A stretch of DNA of 6,671 bases, from contig QHZK01000184.1 in the NCBI GenBank assembly GCA_003224635.1, forward strand, positions 1 through 6,671, in the 5' to 3' direction. A program made the position numbers and the translations under genes. The stretch comes from Acidobacteriota bacterium. Its GTDB lineage: Bacteria; Acidobacteriota; Terriglobia; UBA7540. Below the pieces are notes generated by a model, which did no database searches, was not told where the DNA came from, and saw only the letters and a list, made by a program, of their open reading frames with translations. Positions 4,109 through 6,671 of the stretch are shown here, one piece after another. Every line of letters begins with the position of its first letter. Position 1 is the first letter of the stretch.

Positions 4109-6671
4109 ATGGCTCGGGAGGAACCGTTGCAAATCGCTGATTCAGAAGGTTGCGCAGCCAGGCGAGTGCTTTTCTTCACCATCCTGGGTACTGGTTGGGG
4201 ATTGCTGCTGGGGCTAAATGCGTTCGCGCAGGCCTCGGGGCCTACGACGATCGCGAGTATTGGCACCGGCGGCGCCATCACAGGTCGCGTGCGCGGGCCT
4301 GGCGGCGTCGCGATTCCGGGCGCCACCGTCGAACTCATTGAGACGCAAACCGGCGAGCGCAAGCAGACCTGGAGCGACGAGTCCGGGAACTACACCCTGA
4401 CGGGAGTCAACCCAGGAACCTACAAACTCCAGGTATCGCTGGTGGGCTTCCGGACCGATGTTCGCCAGCCGGTACCGGTGGTTGCGGGAAAGGCGCTCCA
4501 GGTCAAAGTCGCACTCGTCATGGCCCTGCCTGAGGACGCAACGGCGGGACAAGAGCAGCGGTCCGGGAGGCCCAACCTAGCGTCGCTGCCGCTGGAAGTC
4601 CGCGAGCGCCTTCGCAATATCGCGGCCGCGAACGCCGAGGGTGGGGGTGCGGGTGGCGATTTCGCCGGCGCTAACGGGGCCGACGCGGTGCGGTTCTCAG
4701 AAAACGGGGCCGCGAGCGGCCAGGCCCAGGCCGAATCCTCCGACGCTGCGGGCGCTGACTCCGGCGCGGCGGACTCGAATTCGAGCGCCGCTAATTCGTT
4801 TCTGCTGTCTGGAAGCGTTGGAGGCACCCCCTCGCCTGGCGAGCAGGAGGGCCAATGGCGCGAGCGCGTCGAGGAGTTCCGTCGCTCCCACGACTCGCAG
4901 AACATTCCGGGCTTCGGCGGAGGCGGGGGGTTCGGTGGGGGAGGCGGATTCGAAGGCCCGGTGATATTCTTCGGTGGGGGGCCTGGCGGCCGCGGGGGCA
5001 GGCGGGCGCAGGTCAACCGCGTTCGAGGCAACGTTTCCGAGCGCTACTCAAACTCCGCTCTCGACGCTCATCCCTATCCCTTGAATGTGCCGCAGTCGCG
5101 TCAGATTGCCTACTATCAGGAGCGGGTGAACGCCTCCATCGGCGGCCCGCTCGTGATCCCCAAAATCTATCATCGCCCGGACAAGACCAGCTTCTTCGTA
5201 CACTACGACCTGCAGCGCAGCAAGAGCCCGTTTGACAGTTTCGCGACGGTGCCCACGCTCGAGGAGCGTCAGGGCGATTTCTCGAAGAGCGTTATCGCCT
5301 CCGGCCCCTTCGCCGGAACGGTCCCGACGATTTACGATCCGCAGTCGAATCCGCTCGGCCCTCGTCAGCCGTTCACCGGCAATAGGATTCCGACCATCGA
5401 TCCGGCGGCGCAGGGCCTGCTCAAGTACATCCCGCTGCCTAACCTGCCGGGAAGCGTGCAGAACTTCCACCTCCAGGAAGCGCTGCCTTCGGACAACGAC
5501 CGCGTCATGGCCCGTATAGGCCAGCAGATTTCCGCCAAGGACAGCCTCAACGCCTTTTATTTCTTTAATTCCTCGCGCTCCGAGTCGGTGAGCAGTTTCC
5601 CCGGCCTTACCCAGAACATTTCGGTGCGCGGCCAGAACTTGAGTCTGAGCGAGACGCACGCCTTCAGCCCGCACACGGTCAACACGCTTTCGTTCAGCTT
5701 CAACCGGCAGCGAAGCTCGACCCTGAATCCCTTCGCTTTTGAGCAGGACATTGCTGGGGAGCTGGGAATTCAGGGTATTTCGCAGGACCCTCGGGACTGG
5801 GGCCTGCCCATGATCGCCTTTACCAATTTCGGCGGTTTGAGCGACGTCATTCCCTCGCTGGTCCGCAGCCAGACGGTGCGGGCCTTCGATTCTGTCCTCG
5901 TGAACCGCGGCAAGCACAACGTGCGGGTAGGCGGCGAGTTGCGCCGCGTCGAGCGCAACTCGCTTACCGACCCTGACGCACGCGGCACCTTTACCTTCAG
6001 CGGCTACGCGACGAGCGACTTCACGTCGCAGGGCGCTCCAGTGCCCGGCACAGGGTTTGACTTCGCGGACTTCTTGCTGGGACTCCCGCAGGTGACGTCG
6101 GTGCGCTTTGGGACCGGCGCGAACTATCTCCGCTCCTGGGTCTACGCCGGATTCGTGCAGGATGACTGGCGCGTGGCCTCGAGATTGACCCTCAACCTGG
6201 GCCTGCGCTACGAGTACTTCCAGCCTTTCACGGAGAAGTACGGTCACCTGGCCGACCTCGCCATCGGTCCCGATTTCTCGTCGGTCGCAGTGGTGACCGG
6301 CCTCGCGCCGGGCCCGTTGCCGGCGTCGCTGCTTCGGAGCGACAAGAACAATTTCGGGCCGCGAGTCGGCCTGGCGTTCAGGCCCTGGACGCAGCGTCGC
6401 CTCGTGATCCGCGCAGGCTACGGGGTCTTCTACGACAGTTCCATCTACCAGCGGCTGACGCCGAACCTCGTCGACCAGCCGCCGTTTGCCGAGGCCTCGA
6501 CCCTGATCACAACGCCCAGCCAGTTGCTGACGCTTGAGAACGGCTTTCCGACGATCGCTCCCGGCGTCGCGCGGAACACCTACGCTGTCGATCCCTACTT
6601 CCGCACGCCCTACGGTCAAACGTGGAATTTTGCGGTCGAGGACGAGGTTGCCCGCAACGTCATCCTCTCGG
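4109..6671 (+). CDS. Oar-like TonB-dependent receptor with N-terminal carboxypeptidase-regulatory-like domain; 3' truncated
   Basis: This is an outer-membrane beta-barrel protein, probably for uptake of a large substrate or for surface adhesion. It begins at the first ATG after an in-frame TAG (4079-4081); the ribosome binding site is weak. Basic residues at 18-19, a hydrophobic stretch (20-39) and AFA/Q (38-41) form a long signal peptide. Residues about 56-138 are a CarboxypepD_reg-like fold, with ITGRV, IPGATVEL, SDESGNYTLTGVNPGTYKL and VSLVGF. Residues about 142-300 hold Ala/Gly/Ser-rich sequence, SFLLSGSVG (230-238) and a Gly-rich stretch (267-299) instead of an obvious plug. The barrel starts near 302, with NRVRGNV, ASIGGPLVIP (342-351), TSFFVHYD and the familiar VPTLEERQGDFS. 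It continues with strands such as FVQDDWRV, LTLNLGLRYEYF and NNFGPRVGLAF to the window edge at residue 854. Related proteins are about 1,000-1,200 residues, so several hundred are missing. Substrate is unknown. Confidence 0.9.
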   Translation, partial: MAREEPLQIADSEGCAARRVLFFTILGTGWGLLLGLNAFAQASGPTTIASIGTGGAITGRVRGPGGVAIPGATVELIETQTGERKQTWSDESGNYTLTGVNPGTYKLQVSLVGFRTDVRQPVPVVAGKALQVKVALVMALPEDATAGQEQRSGRPNLASLPLEVRERLRNIAAANAEGGGAGGDFAGANGADAVRFSENGAASGQAQAESSDAAGADSGAADSNSSAANSFLLSGSVGGTPSPGEQEGQWRERVEEFRRSHDSQNIPGFGGGGGFGGGGGFEGPVIFFGGGPGGRGGRRAQVNRVRGNVSERYSNSALDAHPYPLNVPQSRQIAYYQERVNASIGGPLVIPKIYHRPDKTSFFVHYDLQRSKSPFDSFATVPTLEERQGDFSKSVIASGPFAGTVPTIYDPQSNPLGPRQPFTGNRIPTIDPAAQGLLKYIPLPNLPGSVQNFHLQEALPSDNDRVMARIGQQISAKDSLNAFYFFNSSRSESVSSFPGLTQNISVRGQNLSLSETHAFSPHTVNTLSFSFNRQRSSTLNPFAFEQDIAGELGIQGISQDPRDWGLPMIAFTNFGGLSDVIPSLVRSQTVRAFDSVLVNRGKHNVRVGGELRRVERNSLTDPDARGTFTFSGYATSDFTSQGAPVPGTGFDFADFLLGLPQVTSVRFGTGANYLRSWVYAGFVQDDWRVASRLTLNLGLRYEYFQPFTEKYGHLADLAIGPDFSSVAVVTGLAPGPLPASLLRSDKNNFGPRVGLAFRPWTQRRLVIRAGYGVFYDSSIYQRLTPNLVDQPPFAEASTLITTPSQLLTLENGFPTIAPGVARNTYAVDPYFRTPYGQTWNFAVEDEVARNVILS
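4907..5005 (+). repeat. Gly-rich low-complexity tract with a short tandem repeat in the receptor gene
   Basis: The tract encodes residues 267-299 of the receptor. It contains two near-identical GFGGGGG units in tandem, then GFEGP, a second glycine run and GGRGGRR. It lies directly before the first barrel strands and is probably a flexible linker. Slippage at such repeats could vary its length. Confidence 0.7.

Noticed and set aside
5048..6619. 523-codon open frame on the minus strand
   Set aside because: It is fully antisense to the TonB receptor, whose translation carries clear family motifs. Long antisense frames are common in GC-rich coding DNA, and this one is Arg/Val-rich without any recognisable domain.

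Overview
The window is GC-rich and shows gene families and protein styles typical of Acidobacteriota. These are a secreted subtilase with Ig-like tails, a two-CxxCH di-haem oxidoreductase of the DHOR type, a DUF5666-type envelope protein, and a very large Oar-like TonB-dependent receptor that begins with a carboxypeptidase-regulatory-like domain. The phylum is an inference from these families; the class cannot be fixed from the sequence.

Layout: (1) 2-1759, plus strand, the C-terminal part of a subtilisin-like (S8) protease. Its 5' end is outside the window. It has the Ser box, Ig-like domains, two hydrophobic segments and a short beta-rich tail. (2) 1760-1860, a short spacer with a small hairpin just after the protease stop and a very strong ribosome binding site before a TTG start. 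(3) 1861-3168, plus strand, a complete exported di-haem cytochrome c oxidoreductase. (4) 3155-3958, minus strand, a complete DUF5666-type protein with a lipoprotein-like signal. Its 3' end runs through a palindromic interspersed-repeat-like element (about 3177-3257) and overlaps the 3' end of the cytochrome gene tail to tail. (5) 3959-4108, a divergent control region with a good ribosome binding site and an ECF-sigma-like promoter candidate on the minus strand, plus a hairpin. (6) 4109-6671, plus strand, the first 854 codons of an Oar-like outer-membrane receptor running off the right edge.

All four genes encode envelope or secreted proteins. A common theme of extracellular protein breakdown, periplasmic electron transfer and outer-membrane uptake is possible. 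No operon is proven, because the genes are separated by control regions or are convergent or divergent. The points most worth a second look are the receptor, whose plug position is filled by low-complexity Ala/Gly/Ser-rich sequence, and the repeat element that appears to supply the C-terminal tail of the DUF5666 protein. I found no RNA gene, CRISPR array, transposase or phage gene. I do not see a clearly new multi-gene system here.
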